From the NCBI GenBank assembly GCA_037179385.1, contig CM074179.1, positions 9,548,001 through 9,612,000 of the forward strand: 64,000 bases of DNA, read 5' to 3'. Made by a program: the position numbers and the translations under genes. Within the stretch, counting starts at the first letter, position 1; every line of letters begins with the position of its first letter. Positions 1 to 11,385 of this stretch are shown in pieces. The notes beneath the pieces were generated by a model. That model saw nothing but the letters and a program-made list of their open reading frames with translations. It ran no database searches and was not told the DNA's origin. The stretch comes from Holothuria scabra. Taxonomy: Eukaryota; Echinodermata; Holothuroidea; Aspidochirotida; Holothuriidae.

Positions 1-1040
1 CTATTCAGCGGACCTTGCAATGGAATCAAACGAATTAAATTATGAATGGAGTCAAAAACATTAGTATGTTTTCAATTCCGTTGCGTAGTTCTTCCGAAAA
101 GAGGCAAGACCATTTACCTCTAATTTTAGCAATACCTTTTATCTGGTAATGTTCTAATCACTTAGCAATTTGGGATTTTTTTCCTTTGAAGTGGAACTTT
201 CATTTCAAAGGAAAGCTCACCATAACGACCGTTTCATCTCTAGTTTCAAGTTTGGTAAATGCCTCCATTTCCGGCTGTCTGAGGGGTCAGAATTTCTTAA
301 CAATTTCCTGTATTCTCCGCGCCAACTGATGGTGGAGTCCCGCTAAGAAAATGTTTTGGTCGAACAGATTACTGAACAGAGCAATGCATGCCTGCAAATA
401 ATTCTTCGTTTTGGGAAAGTGTTAGTATTTTGAAGTGAAAATGTTATGGCGAAAGAAAGCTCAAATAACAACTGCTTTGTTTCTAGTTACAAGACCGATA
501 AATGCCATTCACTGCTGCCTCGGCGTTCTCAATTTAAAAAAAAATTCTGTACGCTCCACTTAGACTTTCTAACAGGATTACATTTTTCGGACAAAAAAAC
601 ACAATTCTGCCCCTCCCAAACTGAAACGTTCTCGTACACTCTTAAACGGTTGGGCAAATATTTTAACCAACTTTTTACCAACTCTGGGCACGTATATGTC
701 CAGACCAACATTTGGCAAATTTTACCCAACAGCCATTGGGTAATAGCTTTACCCAATGGTTGGTAAAGATATTAACCAACTTTTTATCAACTCTGAGCAC
801 GTATATGTCCAGACCAACACTGGGCAAATTTTACCCAACAGCTGTTGGGTAATGGCTTTGCCCAGTGGTTGGGTAAAAAATTAACCAATAAAGCTACCAC
901 AGAAATTACCCAAGAAGGACCTTCCCCAACGTTGGTAAAATGCTTTCTATTTATTGGTAAAATTTATGAATCAAGTTGGGCAATTGCGTCCTTTGGGGGT
1001 TATTTAGTACCAATAAAAGTAGATTCTAAAAATGGGCTGT
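1..1040. repeat. Diverged short repeats, no gene
   Basis: Two adjacent copies of a roughly 110-bp unit lie at about 646-755 and 756-890. Each contains the phrase GTATATGTCCAGACCAACA and inverted ACCCAA/TTGGGT words that would fold locally. A second, weaker direct similarity links about 183-320 with 433-560. Open frames here are short and overlap these repeats on both strands, so I do not call a gene. The family is not recognised. Confidence 0.5.
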
Positions 1041-2206
1041 GAAGCTGTCTATGTGTTAAGTCCTTATCAGAGGATAAGGAAGCCCATTTGTTTTTCAGAA
1101 TTTGAAATGATGGCTAACAAGTTGTCAAGGAGTTAAAACAGAAAACCAAGACAAAAGGTTTTAAGTTTCTAGAAAAGTTTTATTTATCTCCATGCTTTTC
1201 AATGTAGCACTTATTGAACAATCCCTTTCATATACAAACTTTATAATTGACAAAGTAATGTAAAGATTCTTAATTTTTGCAGTTTAATTAGATATCCATG
1301 CCATGGTAATGTTGTATGTGTGGTTGATGCTTCACTTGGCTTTTATATACTAGAAGAGGAAGCAGGGTTAAATACCATCTTTACACAAGCAATAGTGCAT
1401 ATAGACTATTCTATATGCATGGATAACTGCTTCCTATCAATTATGATATGAAGAATGAACAAAATATCCTGTTACAACATTAGCTTAGTTACACTGGAAG
1501 TTTGGAATCCTTATTTTACCACTGTTTCAAACAAAGCTGCAAATATCCTTTAACACAATATCAAAGATAAGACACATTGTGCTTGCACCAATCAATGTTC
1601 CAGCTTTCTTTTCAGCATGCCCCACCAGTTCCCATATGTACCCTCCTCATCCTTCATTCCCCACCCAGTCCCTTGAGTGACCTATTTGATTTCGGTCTCA
1701 ACATTTTTTGTAGCCAGTCTTCTTTGCTAACATCACATTTCCTTCTTGACCATATACAGGCAGTGTTTTCTTGCACCCTTGCTTGGCATCTCAGCAGGCC
1801 TCAAAAACACCAAACAAGCAATAAGCTGAAACTCACCATCAACTTTGAAACTCACCATAAAATTTGTAATGACTTCCTTTCCCCATCTCTTCACCTCCAA
1901 ACCCATTTTTAAACTGCTAACAAATTTAACCCCAAGTCTTACTCTAGGACCTCTGAAACTTTCTGCGAAACTTGTCCTTTTCCTACTCATTCAGTTCTAT
2001 ATGAAAAGTACCATTGTTTGCTTTCCTAGTTATTTTTTTTTTCATGGATGAATCATTAAACTGGTGTCAAGGAATTCGTGTATGAAACTGAAAACTAAAA
2101 ATGATTTATTTCAAACACAATTGCAGTACATAATTACAATGACAAAGCATGTTTTTCTTTTCTTTTAAATTAACTCAAATAGTCTTTCCAACCTTTCCAC
2201 CAAATG
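1041..2206. other. No recognised feature
   Basis: AT-rich sequence with short frames only. I see no domain, splice-bounded exon or repeat here. Confidence 0.5.
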
Positions 2207-2554
2207 TTAAGAGAAAAAAGTGTCAACTTCACATGAAAGATCACTCAAAACAGGTGAAAAATAAGGAACTTCAACAAACAGGAACTCATTTGGAGTGTAT
2301 GAAAGCTCGGATGCTTCTAATGGCGCTTGGAATGCTTGCATCAGCAAATTCGTAAATGATGTTGGCCAAGAATTTGTATATCGATTTAAAACAGATGTCC
2401 ACAGCTTAAGGAGTGAGGACTGTGGCATTGCATATCTCCCCAACATTACATACACTTGCGTAGGAGCAAGGAGACTACCTCTGCAGACAATGAATGGTTG
2501 CGGACAAAGTGATGCATCAATTTTCCTCGCATATTCCTCAATGTTGGCAACTTC
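2207..2554 (-). CDS. Probable C-terminal exon of the SAM/C2H2-type gene
   Basis: On the minus strand a good splice acceptor (CCATCTGCAG) at about 2555-2564 is followed by an open frame to a stop at 2207. The frame opens EVANIEEYARKIDASLCPQP and includes FIVCRGSLLAPTQVYVMLGR. From memory, this proline/glycine-rich stretch resembles the C-terminal end of a multi-copy invertebrate and fish protein family with SAM and C2H2 domains, whose upstream exons would be those at 6.07-8.12 kb on the same strand. No second copy is present because copy B begins downstream of this point. The last third is less convincing and could be readthrough. Linking it to the upstream exons is inference. Confidence 0.4.
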   Translation of the reverse strand, partial: EVANIEEYARKIDASLCPQPFIVCRGSLLAPTQVYVMLGRYAMPQSSLLKLWTSVLNRYTNSWPTSFTNLLMQAFQAPLEASELSYTPNEFLFVEVPYFSPVLSDLSCEVDTFFS

Positions 2555-3345
2555 CTGCAGATGGATAGAAATTTTTGAAGAAGTTAAATGAAGCGCACTC
2601 TCACAGTTTTACTACTTCTTGTACTCTTTTCACCTTAAAATGAAACTATTCAAATGGACACTCATAAATTTTAACTCCTAAAAGGCCAGATGCACCACTG
2701 GCTTAAGGTGCAGTTTTGCCTCTGGTATTAATGCTTCATCAGAAATAAAAAGTTCTTCAACAATCTTCAAGATAGTTTCAAGATTAATTGATATCGTTGA
2801 AAAAAAATAGAGCTGTACTACATATCTGAATTTTACTTTCCTCTACAAATGTCCTCAGGATTGGGATACAATTATCAAAGGACCATTTAAATGACTGGTT
2901 TTATCAAAACTCTTTGACATTACAGTATGACTAAAAACTTGGTAAATATATACTTATATGCGAAGGTCAGACGTCACTACCTGGTGGAATACTGCATCCC
3001 ATCTCACACACATGGGACCTTTGATTAAACATTGTTACTTTTATTCTCCGTTTAGATTATATAATGAACCATTTAGAATTGTGTACAATAAGCAATTAAA
3101 AATATCATGGCTTAAGAAACCAGAATGCAAAAAAAGATTGAGGTTTCGATGATACATAAATGTTCTGTTTCAAAGAGTGCCATCATGCGCAATTATCGTC
3201 TCATTCAAATGTTATTCTGGCATGTTCAAAATATAATTTTGTCATTCCAGATGACCTTTTGACCTTCATAAAAGCCATACATAGCTAAACATACAAACAA
3301 CACACAGACAAATGGACAAACAGCTACCTCGAAAGATCATACTTA
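2555..3345. other. Probable intron, no recognised feature
   Basis: AT-rich and without convincing coding frames. If the exon at 2207-2554 belongs to the gene at 6-8 kb, this is intronic. Confidence 0.4.
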
Positions 3346-4350
3346 AAAAGGTTTCCAGGCTTTGACCCCTCGAGACCCAAGATGATCTTTCACATCTGTC
3401 AAAAACAATGGGGACCATCCTCTGACCATAATGCATCCACATACCCCCTATCCAAGCTTCCTACCTTGAGATATCGCGTTAACATGGTTTTCAGACTTTG
3501 ACCCCCGACGACCCCAGATGACCTTTGTCCTCCGCCAAAAACAATAGGGACCATCTTCTGACTATAACGCATCCACATACCAAATATGAAACCTATTCAA
3601 GTTTCCTACCTTGCGATATTATGTTAGTACGATTTTCAGACTTTGACCCCTGTGACCCCAGATGACCTTTGATCTCTGCCAAAAACCAGAGGAACCATCT
3701 ACTGACTATAACGCATCCACACACCAAATATGAAATCTATCCAAGCTTCCAAACTTGAGATATTGTGTTGACAAGATTTCAGACTTTGGCCTCCAGTAAC
3801 CTCAGATGACCTTTGACCTCCTTTAAAAACAATAGGGACCATCTTCTGACTATAGTGCATCCACATACCAAATATGAAATCTATCCAAGCTTCCTACCTT
3901 GAGATATTGTGTTAACGAGATTTTCAGACTTTGATCCCCAGTGACCCCAGATGACCTTTGACCTCTGCCAAAAACAATAGGGATATCTACTGACTATAAC
4001 ACATTTACATACCATATTTGAAATCTATACAAGTTTCCAACCTTGAGATATCGTGTTAACAAGATTTTCAGACTTTGACCCCAGGTGACCCCAGATGACC
4101 TTTGACCTCTGCCAAAAATAAAAGGGACCATCTACTGACTAAAACACATGTACATTTCAAATATGAAATATATCCAAGTTTCCTACCTTGAGTTATTGTG
4201 TTAAAAAGGTTTTCAGACTTTGACCCCTGGTTACCCCAATTGACCTTTGACCTCCACCAAAACAATAGGGTTCTTCCTTTCAATATGGCTCATCTATGCA
4301 CCAAGTTTGGAAACTGTCAGATATTCCTAACTTGAGATATCGTGTTAACG
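3346..4350. repeat. Tandem repeat, period about 145 bp, about 7 units, each with a DR1-like motif
   Basis: The word CAGACTTTGACCCC recurs at about 3359, 3490, 3637, 3779, 3925, 4070 and 4216, a spacing of about 145 bp. Each unit carries the phrases GATGACCTTTGACCTC, CCAAAAACAATAGGGACCAT, CATCCACATACCAAATATGA and TTGAGATATTGTGTTAACA. The core TGACCTTTGACCT is two nuclear-receptor half-sites spaced by one base (DR1) in reverse orientation. Units differ by scattered substitutions. Minus-strand frames through the array are by-products of the repeat. Confidence 0.85.
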
Positions 4351-4980
4351 AGCAAAGTGTCACAAACACACACACACCTACACACATACATACACACGCC
4401 ATCATGAATGCATAGGTTTCTCTTATCATCAAAACCCAAAAAACACAATATATTGTTACCTTTTCCAAGGTAAGCAAATATTTACAATAATGCAAAGTTA
4501 AACAGGGTGCCATTATGATATCTGTACAAGAAAAAGTACTTACAGGCACGACATTAATGAAAGAATTGACAGTTTCCTGTCATACACCTTTCTTTCCCAT
4601 ACTCCTTCCACCCTTAAAGATGGCTGCTACTAAGAAAAAGGCAATATTTTTCCTCTCATCTGTAAAGAAATAAACGCGATTATGCTTGTCAAAATAAAAT
4701 TCTTCACTTTTGAGTGAAGTTTTATTTGAATTTCTATCATGATTGTTAGACTATTGTAACATACATACACAAAATTCAATTCTGGAAGAGCTCATACAAT
4801 AATGACATTTCTTGACAAAACTTTCAATGGCACAAGTAGTAAGCTCTACCAGGACTTCAACCAATTTCTGCTGAACTACTTCTAAACCAGAGTGGCCACA
4901 AAAGCTTATTCAAGTAACTAACTAAAAACAATGAACCAGAAGTTGGGTACTGTTAGAGAGAACAATATCCTCCAACACTA

Positions 4981-5014
<34 letters not shown>

Positions 5015-5415
5015 TAAAATAAATATTAAAATAAAAAAATTACCCATCCACAACTGTCTATGGCTTCTCTTTGTGTGGTCAAAATCATAGTTTATTGCTG
5101 AAAGTCACATCCTGGTGAGTATACAAGACTATTCTATGTAATCAAAACACTCCTAGTTCTTACTGTGTAATATGAGCTACTCTGCACCTTTTGAATTTTG
5201 AAACACAGATATCAATCAAATAGAAGTCACCAGTTGTGAGTTTTGTTATTTCCTTTGTAAAGCTCATACTTGGAGTAAGAGAATTTTCTCTTTAAAGGCC
5301 ATGGTGACATAAAATGACATAGTGTGAAATTCGAGCGTTAAAAACACTGCATATTTTCAATTCCCATCAAATACCGACCATTTTATAGGAAAATTTTTCT
5401 TTTGCTTTCTTTTAT
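4351..5415. other. Non-coding; contains a (CA)n microsatellite
   Basis: A dinucleotide CA run lies at about 4985-5012. Otherwise the stretch is AT-rich with no recognised exon or element. Confidence 0.6.
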
Positions 5416-5639
5416 GAATAATTTATGACATAATAAGAAGAACATACCAGACGGGTAAGCCCATTATTTCTTTCAACTTTCATTTAAGAGGTACCCAGAG
5501 CATTTTTGTGCCAACAGGCATTTCTTTTGGTAGTTAAATTTGTCCTCTTAAAAAATATATATCCCTTATCAAACTGTGAGCTGTCTGATTATTAATTTTG
5601 AGATAGTTCTTACAAGGCTAACATTAAAACATGTAATGT

Positions 5640-5882
5640 CAGTTAGATGAGGTTAAACAGCCCAGTTTCCAACCAATCGGTTCAAGTCTAGCTGGCCACA
5701 ACCTTTTTAAGTCGTGGTCCACTAGTAATTGCTTTCCCTTATTACTCTGTTGGTTATGCAGAGCATCTCACACAACAGTAGCAGGTTTCATTTTGAAAGT
5801 CTTTGATATGACCCTACTTGGGGTTGACTGTGACATCCTGCGTGCCAATTGAATGTTCAACCACTAGGCTACTGCCCCGGTA
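5640..5882 (-). mobile_element. tRNA-derived SINE (copy A)
   Basis: Read on the minus strand, the element starts near 5882 with GGGGCAGTAGCCTAGTGGTT. This contains a perfect RNA polymerase III A box, TAGCCTAGTGG, at 5861-5871. About 35 bp further a degenerate B-box-like region (GATGTCACAGTCAACCCC) follows, then the phrase GGTCATATCAAAGACTTTCA, which resembles the conserved central domain I recall from metazoan SINEs. The distal end is not sharply defined, so 5640 is approximate. No target duplication was identified. Confidence 0.65.
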
Positions 5883-6066
5883 ATACACCGTGCACTCCAC
5901 ATCATAATTTTGGCATATGTAGTAAATGACTAAGATTTCTAAACTTTGAAGGGGCATATTTATCTTAAGTTCATGGCACAAGATATTCAAATAATTCCTA
6001 AATATACTTATTGTAGGGACTAAATTCTATGAACTACAAAGTGGAAACACCTATTTTGGTGGTGTA

Positions 6067-6273
6067 TCAACACACCAAGCTGTCCCTGTCACCAACTGAC
6101 ATTGAAGCAATGTACTTTCCAGAGGTTAAGGTACTAAGATCAACTTGCAAGTCCAGGCTTTCCTGCCAATTAAACTGTTGGCTGTACTCCAGGATGGTGC
6201 TTGAATACTTGTTCCACTTTTCATACATTTTCTGATCTTTTTCCGGGAAGCGTGTTGCAAAGTCTTGTTCAAT
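6067..6273 (-). CDS. Exon of the SAM/C2H2-type gene (copy A)
   Basis: The minus strand has an acceptor (ACTCCTTTCAAG) just above 6273, followed by an open frame to a stop at 6067-6069. It begins IEQDFATRFPEKDQKMYEKW and continues with SSTILEYSQQFNWQESL. The opening is the kind of segment I recall from SAMD3-like and related multi-copy proteins, after a basic repeat-containing helix, so it plausibly joins the exon ending at 6864. The same frame is intact in copy B. The exact role of the family is unknown to me. Whether the gene is functional is doubtful because an upstream exon has a frame break. Confidence 0.5.
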   Translation of the reverse strand: MEQDFATRFPEKDQKMYEKWNKYSSTILEYSQQFNWQESLDLQVDLSTLTSGKYIASMSVGDRDSLVC

Positions 6274-6863
6274 CTTGAAAGGAGTGCAAGTTGATTTATT
6301 TTTAATATCTAGTTATAATACTTTCCTTGAACGATCCTTCGTAATTATTTTCCAAATTATGGAAACACTAATTAAGTGTTAACTGATTATTACATCGATT
6401 TTAGTCTAACATATACTGGCTAAAAATTGATGCCTCTATGTCAGAAATGTTTGATAATTGATAAGCAACAGAATTGCTTTGAATTCATCTGTCATTCCAA
6501 TTGTACTACTGGAGGAAAACTTAAGGTCGATCTCAATTCTTAATGAAACACATCTGCCTAGATGTTCAAATCAAGATACTAATGAATTTACTTTAGCAAT
6601 TTTATTAAAAATTTCAGTGGAAGACACTAAGTTTTTCATTCCAGGCAATAGCAATGAGCACAAACTCTTCATGCAATCAATGTGTGGTACCAAGGTAGCA
6701 AGGACACTCTTCCAAGTGCTATTGCCCCATACGGTACCAACCACACTATAAATTTTAGTTGACGCTTCGTAATACTGCTGCTTCCCCCCCCCCCTCTTTC
6801 CATATGAAGTAAATTCAATCAATTATTCCTATTTCGTATTACATTATTACCCCATGAATGGAA

Positions 6864-7163
6864 TTACACCCGCCATTCTATTTCCAACAAGTGTGGGAAC
6901 TCCTTGATAATGGTACTGATGTTACTGCCAGAAGATTGAATTTTTCGTCTCCTGAAATCAGCTGTTTTTTTCATCATGTGTAATGTGCAACTTTCTCTGG
7001 TGGATCTGTGTTACTCTTCAGCCATTCCACCATCATAGTTTCTTCTGGGGTCACCTGTGGGTCTTTTTTAAAAAATGAATTCAATTTCAGCAAACCCTTA
7101 AATGCATATGGCTTAGTTGTGGGCAATAAAAGTAACAATCTTTTCATGTGAATCTTACAATAG
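6864..7163 (-). pseudogene. Frame-shifted exon of the SAM/C2H2-type gene (copy A)
   Basis: Minus-strand frames encode LLLLLPTTKPYAFKGLLKL, then FFKKDPQVTPEETMMVEWLK. After a frame change near 6978-6985 they encode KKTADFRRRKIQSSGSNIST and IIKEFPHLLEIEWR. The two halves read as one protein segment (a basic helix followed by a short hydrophobic stretch), so the frame change is a lesion or an unseen splice. Copy B shows the same frame change, so it predates the separation of the copies and is not a simple read error. A donor-like GTGTAA follows near 6868. Confidence 0.45.
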
Positions 7164-7191
7164 CAGCAGGGACTCAGCCAGGGTCTAATGA

Positions 7192-7986
7192 TTAGGGGGG
7201 GGGGGAGCACAAGATCTTAAATTTGGAGAAGTCAACCCCTCGAGATGTGCCAGTGCAATCAAGTTGGAATGCTTCTTTTTCATTAATTTGCAGCGGTGTA
7301 CCAGTTTTCCTATATACAACTGATTTCATATGATACCCTAGCAATTTTTCCTCTGGCAAAATGAGTGCCCCTCTCCGAAGGAAATAAAGTTTCTGTGCAT
7401 TCTCAGTGCTAAGCCCTTTAAACGGATCTTTCAAAGTTTCAAATGCCTGATGCAATTGTTCCTTACTGACATCAGTGGTCAGTTCTATGCCATTATTTGC
7501 TAAAAATACAACTCCCTTTTGAGCTTTACAAACTAAACAGTTTATGACATCTTGTACAACAGCAATAATTCTAACAACATAGGATGATGGAAGGTTCAGA
7601 GATTTCAATCTAGCTGTGAAAATGGCAGCAGAGTCACTATCATATTGTGAATTTTTGTTTTGTTCTCCTGATATTTCTTCATCAGCAATTGGTGCATCCT
7701 CTTGTGGTTCATCATCAGAAACTCCATCTTCATGACTGAAGGGATCTCTATGCTCTATTAAAGCAGCCCCCTCTAATGGAATGTCTCTTCTCTGGGTTGT
7801 ATGTTTTGAGATAAGGTGTTTCTTATAGCAATAGAATGTTTCAAATGTCAATTTGCAATTGCCCTGACTGCAGATTATATTTGAGCTGCATTGAGTATTA
7901 AGTGAGTGAGCATGCCTAAAGTGGAAAAACAGATCTCTGACGTCACCGTTTAAGGTGCGCAAACATTTAAAACATGTGAAGGTCAT
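7192..7986 (-). CDS. C2H2 zinc-finger exon of an uncharacterised SAM/C2H2-type gene (copy A)
   Basis: A 264-residue open frame on the minus strand. Residues 1-62 hold two degenerate C2H2 fingers: FTCFKCLRTLNGDVRDLFFH with a following FRHAH, and CSQGNCKLTFETFYCYKKHL ending in H-x3-H. An acidic, low-complexity linker (about residues 75-110, rich in D and E) follows, then a helical region of about 150 residues without a named fold. The end in a proline run comes from a polyC tract at 7194-7203 and is probably not the true exon end. The exon lies directly below a SAM-domain exon. Combined SAM and C2H2 domains suggest a protein- or nucleic-acid-binding protein of unknown role. The region is longer and more intact than in copy B. 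Confidence 0.55.
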   Translation of the reverse strand: MTFTCFKCLRTLNGDVRDLFFHFRHAHSLNTQCSSNIICSQGNCKLTFETFYCYKKHLISKHTTQRRDIPLEGAALIEHRDPFSHEDGVSDDEPQEDAPIADEEISGEQNKNSQYDSDSAAIFTARLKSLNLPSSYVVRIIAVVQDVINCLVCKAQKGVVFLANNGIELTTDVSKEQLHQAFETLKDPFKGLSTENAQKLYFLRRGALILPEEKLLGYHMKSVVYRKTGTPLQINEKEAFQLDCTGTSRGVDFSKFKILCSPPP

Positions 7987-8011
7987 TGTGTTGTGCTACA
8001 GTGCTGCTAAC

Positions 8012-8121
8012 CTCCTTTCTCCAACCTTTCAGAAGTTTCACTCTGAGGCCCAGTTTTGGAATAAGTTCTTTTATGTGATCCTCTTCTATCAATGCCAATA
8101 CCTCTGTGTCTATATTATTTT
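8012..8121 (-). CDS. SAM-domain exon (C-terminal half of the domain), copy A
   Basis: On the minus strand a strong acceptor, TTCTTTTTCTAG, precedes NNIDTEVLALIEEDHIKELI, then PKLGLRVKLLKGWRKE, and a GT donor follows at about 8010. The pattern (acidic EED-h-K-E-L-I, P-K-L-G, R-h-K-L-L-K) is the C-terminal helix of a sterile alpha motif, a protein-interaction domain. The N-terminal half of the domain should lie in an exon further upstream, which I did not find. The first ATG of the longer open frame is intronic. Confidence 0.65.
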
Positions 8122-8329
8122 CTAGAAAAAGAAAAAGAATAACACATGTTGTTTGCAAAAACTCTGATGACATTAGCCAACATGTAAATGTACACATGGA
8201 AAATGACCACCATCCACTATCACAAGTATCACTGATTTCAATACGCTTGAATGAAAAAGAAGAAAAACAGCAAGTTCATATATTGGGTCATGTATATACT
8301 GAAGTCATAACCTAACTGAAGGCTTTATT

Positions 8330-10480
8330 ATTTTCACCAAACCTTTGCTTAACAAATACTGGAGATAAAAGTAGGTCTATGTGTGTGAAAAAATTTGTCC
8401 CTAAATAGAGTAAAAGTAAAAAATGAAGAAGAGAAACTAAAACCCATTAAGGCAAAGCCAAGCCTATGGACAGGGTAGCCTTGGCCTAGCTGGGCAATTT
8501 ATAAATCAATTCAACACTATACAGTATCAATTCTTTTCTCTTGTGTACATTTTGCATTAACATAATTTTAATTCAATACTCATAGTTTTGCAGCCTGTAT
8601 ACACCAGATGGGCATTACAAAAAAAAACATAAATGTTAAAATCTAATCACCATGAAACTGCAGAAACAATAACAAAGTAGCATTGGCAACGCTACGCTAA
8701 AAAAAAAAAAAAAAAAAATTGCTGCAGGCCGTGCAAGGTTGATGGTTACTTCTACTTGGTTATATTAGCATATGTAGGGGAGAATGGAGCAACTCCAGCC
8801 TCCTTTACAATACTTTGGACAAAGTCATTTGTAAAAATCATTGGTAAAAATTTACAAATAAATTCTGATGTAAGTTTACAGCAGGTGTGCAACATAGCAA
8901 CACATTATAATTGAGAGAAGGAAGCTAAATGGTCATTTTAATACTATTTAATAATATATTGGGCTGGATTTACTCTGTTGGTTGTGGTGCATGTATCTCT
9001 GTCCCCTTATATAATTGAGTGTTTTCAAATCATACATATTTTAAAAAATATTTCAGGAATTGAGATTTTTTTTTACGTGACCCAATAACAAGGGAGCATT
9101 TAATGTTGCAATTAAGTACACATCATTGATAAGGGGTACATCTGGAATTGGTTTTTAGTGAATTTCAATTTTTGACAGTTAGTTGCAGACACGTCAAAAA
9201 CATATGCCAAGTCAAACAGATGAAAATATACCAACAGACCTGTGTCCAAAAATCACATCCAAGAATTTGTATGAGTTAGTACACTGTCATCAGTCTTGCC
9301 AAATATTTCACACTTTTCCAAATTATCAGCCTTATTTAGACATCACATTCAATGTTACTGCTTTTAATCCCACCTTCCCTCCAATATATGTCAATCATAA
9401 CAGTACTCTGTGAATACGTAAGGCGAATACTTTAGATGTTTTACCCTGATGAATTAATTAAGATGGGTGACAAAAAAGCAGATTCACAAGTTAGGCCTAG
9501 TTCATTCTTATTCATGAATGGCTCTTGGCAATCATTTTCTCTCAAAATTGTGAAATTTATGGCAATTAAACCCTTCTGCCCTAGTATATACAAATATTAT
9601 GTCTTGAAATATTCAGACACATAGGCTAGGCCTAGCTGGCTACTTGGAAGAGAAACAGCCTAATGTTAGGCCTGAAGAGAAATGTGTGAAATTTAGTCGT
9701 TTCCAAATTAATTTGGGTGACTGCTCTTTGCCTAGCCTAGCCTATATGGTTAATAAGAAACAAGACACATGTACAAGTCCATCCTTTTTTATATTTTTTG
9801 GCGGAAATCCTGACTTTACTTGTTGAAGAGGGCAGGAATTGCAAATGGTGCATAGTAGTAATACACTGACTCAGCACTGAGCTAGGATTGAGCTAGGACA
9901 GGCCTAACAACATTGCACTTAAATAACTGAGTGTCATAATGTACATATAGGCTATGCAAGCTACCGACCTAATTAGGCCTAAGCTGCTAGTACTAATCCT
10001 CAGTCACTTGTGTACAATGCTCATTACCTTAAGTGCACTGCAAGCTAACGTTAGGCTTAACGCGCTTCGCCCAGGCCTAGCCTGTGGCCTGCGCTAGAAA
10101 AATGGGACTCTCTTATCATTGAATTGTATGTTACGTGCAACCAATTTATTCTAAAGCAAGATGCGCCTTGAGCTTTCAATTACCTTCAAACACAGGCTTC
10201 AACTCCCCATTTTTCAAAGTAATCTGAGACCGGTGTTTCCATCTTACTGCTGGAGTCGTTGTAGGTGCCGGTGCAAGGCGCTGGCGCTTACGTACGTACG
10301 TACACGGGCTACGAGACACATAGTACGTGCCCGTGCTTACTTATCATACACTGTCAATGACTTCAATGTGTGCGGTGTACGCAACAGTTCTGGCGGGAAC
10401 TTTGGTCAAAAGACCAACGTTGGATAACTACTTTTACTAAAAATTGGTGGATCACGTTTGTACGGAGCTCCTAAAGTGCC
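8330..10480. other. Intergenic, no recognised feature
   Basis: AT-rich sequence with a 19-base polyA run near 8700 and scattered TAGGCCTA words. A CGTACGTACGTAC run sits near 10291. No exon or element is supported. Confidence 0.5.
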
Positions 10481-10491
10481 AGTCTGCATGT

Positions 10492-11385
10492 CATGATGGT
10501 GAGATAATTTATCTGACCAAGTTGTCATCTTTTCCTTAAGAAGTCGACATGTTTAAATAATTTATCTCACCATGCTAAGGAAGTTGGCATGGTGACATAA
10601 TTTATGTAACCATGTCAACATCCTAATTTAGGAAGTCGGCATAGTGAGGTAATTTATCTTACCATGTCAACATCCTAATTTAGGAGGTCGACATGCTGAG
10701 ATAATTTATGTTACCATGTCAACATCCTAATTTAGGAAGTCGACATGGTGAGATAATTTATGACACCATGTCGACATCCTTTGCTTAGCAAGTCGATATG
10801 GTGAGGTAATTTATGTTACCATGTATACACCCTGTACTCACAAAGTCGATATGGTGAGATAATTTCAACTAAGTACGTCTATGTATATGCACTCAGTGTC
10901 CGACACTGCATGCTGCATGTGGGCCAGGGTGCATTTCGTGATCGTACGCCGGGATTTTCTGTAAGTGTGGATATACAAGGCAAAGCAATCCGTAGGTGTG
11001 CGTATATACGTACAGTATACATACCTGTTATGCATACACGGACACCATACATTGGCAATGCGCGCACAAGTATATATAGTGCACGAAATGTACTCTGGCA
11101 TGCACACAGCCCAGACTTGGCTCCAGGGGGAGGGGGGCTTTTACGGCCAGATCAACAATAAAACATACGGGAAATAAGCAGTGCAACTCACTCACTTCGA
11201 TGCTTTCTCTTAAGTCATCTGCCCCCCTTTTGTAATGTCTGGATCTGCGCCTGGGGCAACTAGCTATACATAGACATATATAGTTGAGATTATCTCACCA
11301 TGCCGACTTCCTAAATTGGGATGTTGACATGGCAACATAAATTATGTCACCAGGTCGACTTCCTAAATTAGGATGTTGAACATTC
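10492..11385. repeat. Element with inverted clusters of a 52-bp palindromic tandem repeat (copy A)
   Basis: Left cluster: GTCG anchors at about 10583, 10635, 10687, 10739, 10792 and 10845 give a 52-53 bp period. Units have the form GTCGACATGGTGAGATAATT followed by TATG and then an inverted half ending ACCATGTCGACATCC, so each unit is itself an imperfect palindrome. After about 420 bp of unrelated sequence, about two units recur in inverted orientation at 11285-11385. The layout resembles a non-autonomous DNA element with repetitive, foldable termini. No transposase and no target duplication were found. Confidence 0.65.

Noticed and set aside
6571..6822. 83-codon minus-strand frame as another exon of the SAM/C2H2 gene
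   Set aside because: It lies where an intron is expected, between LLEIEWR and IEQDF, and has no recognisable pattern.
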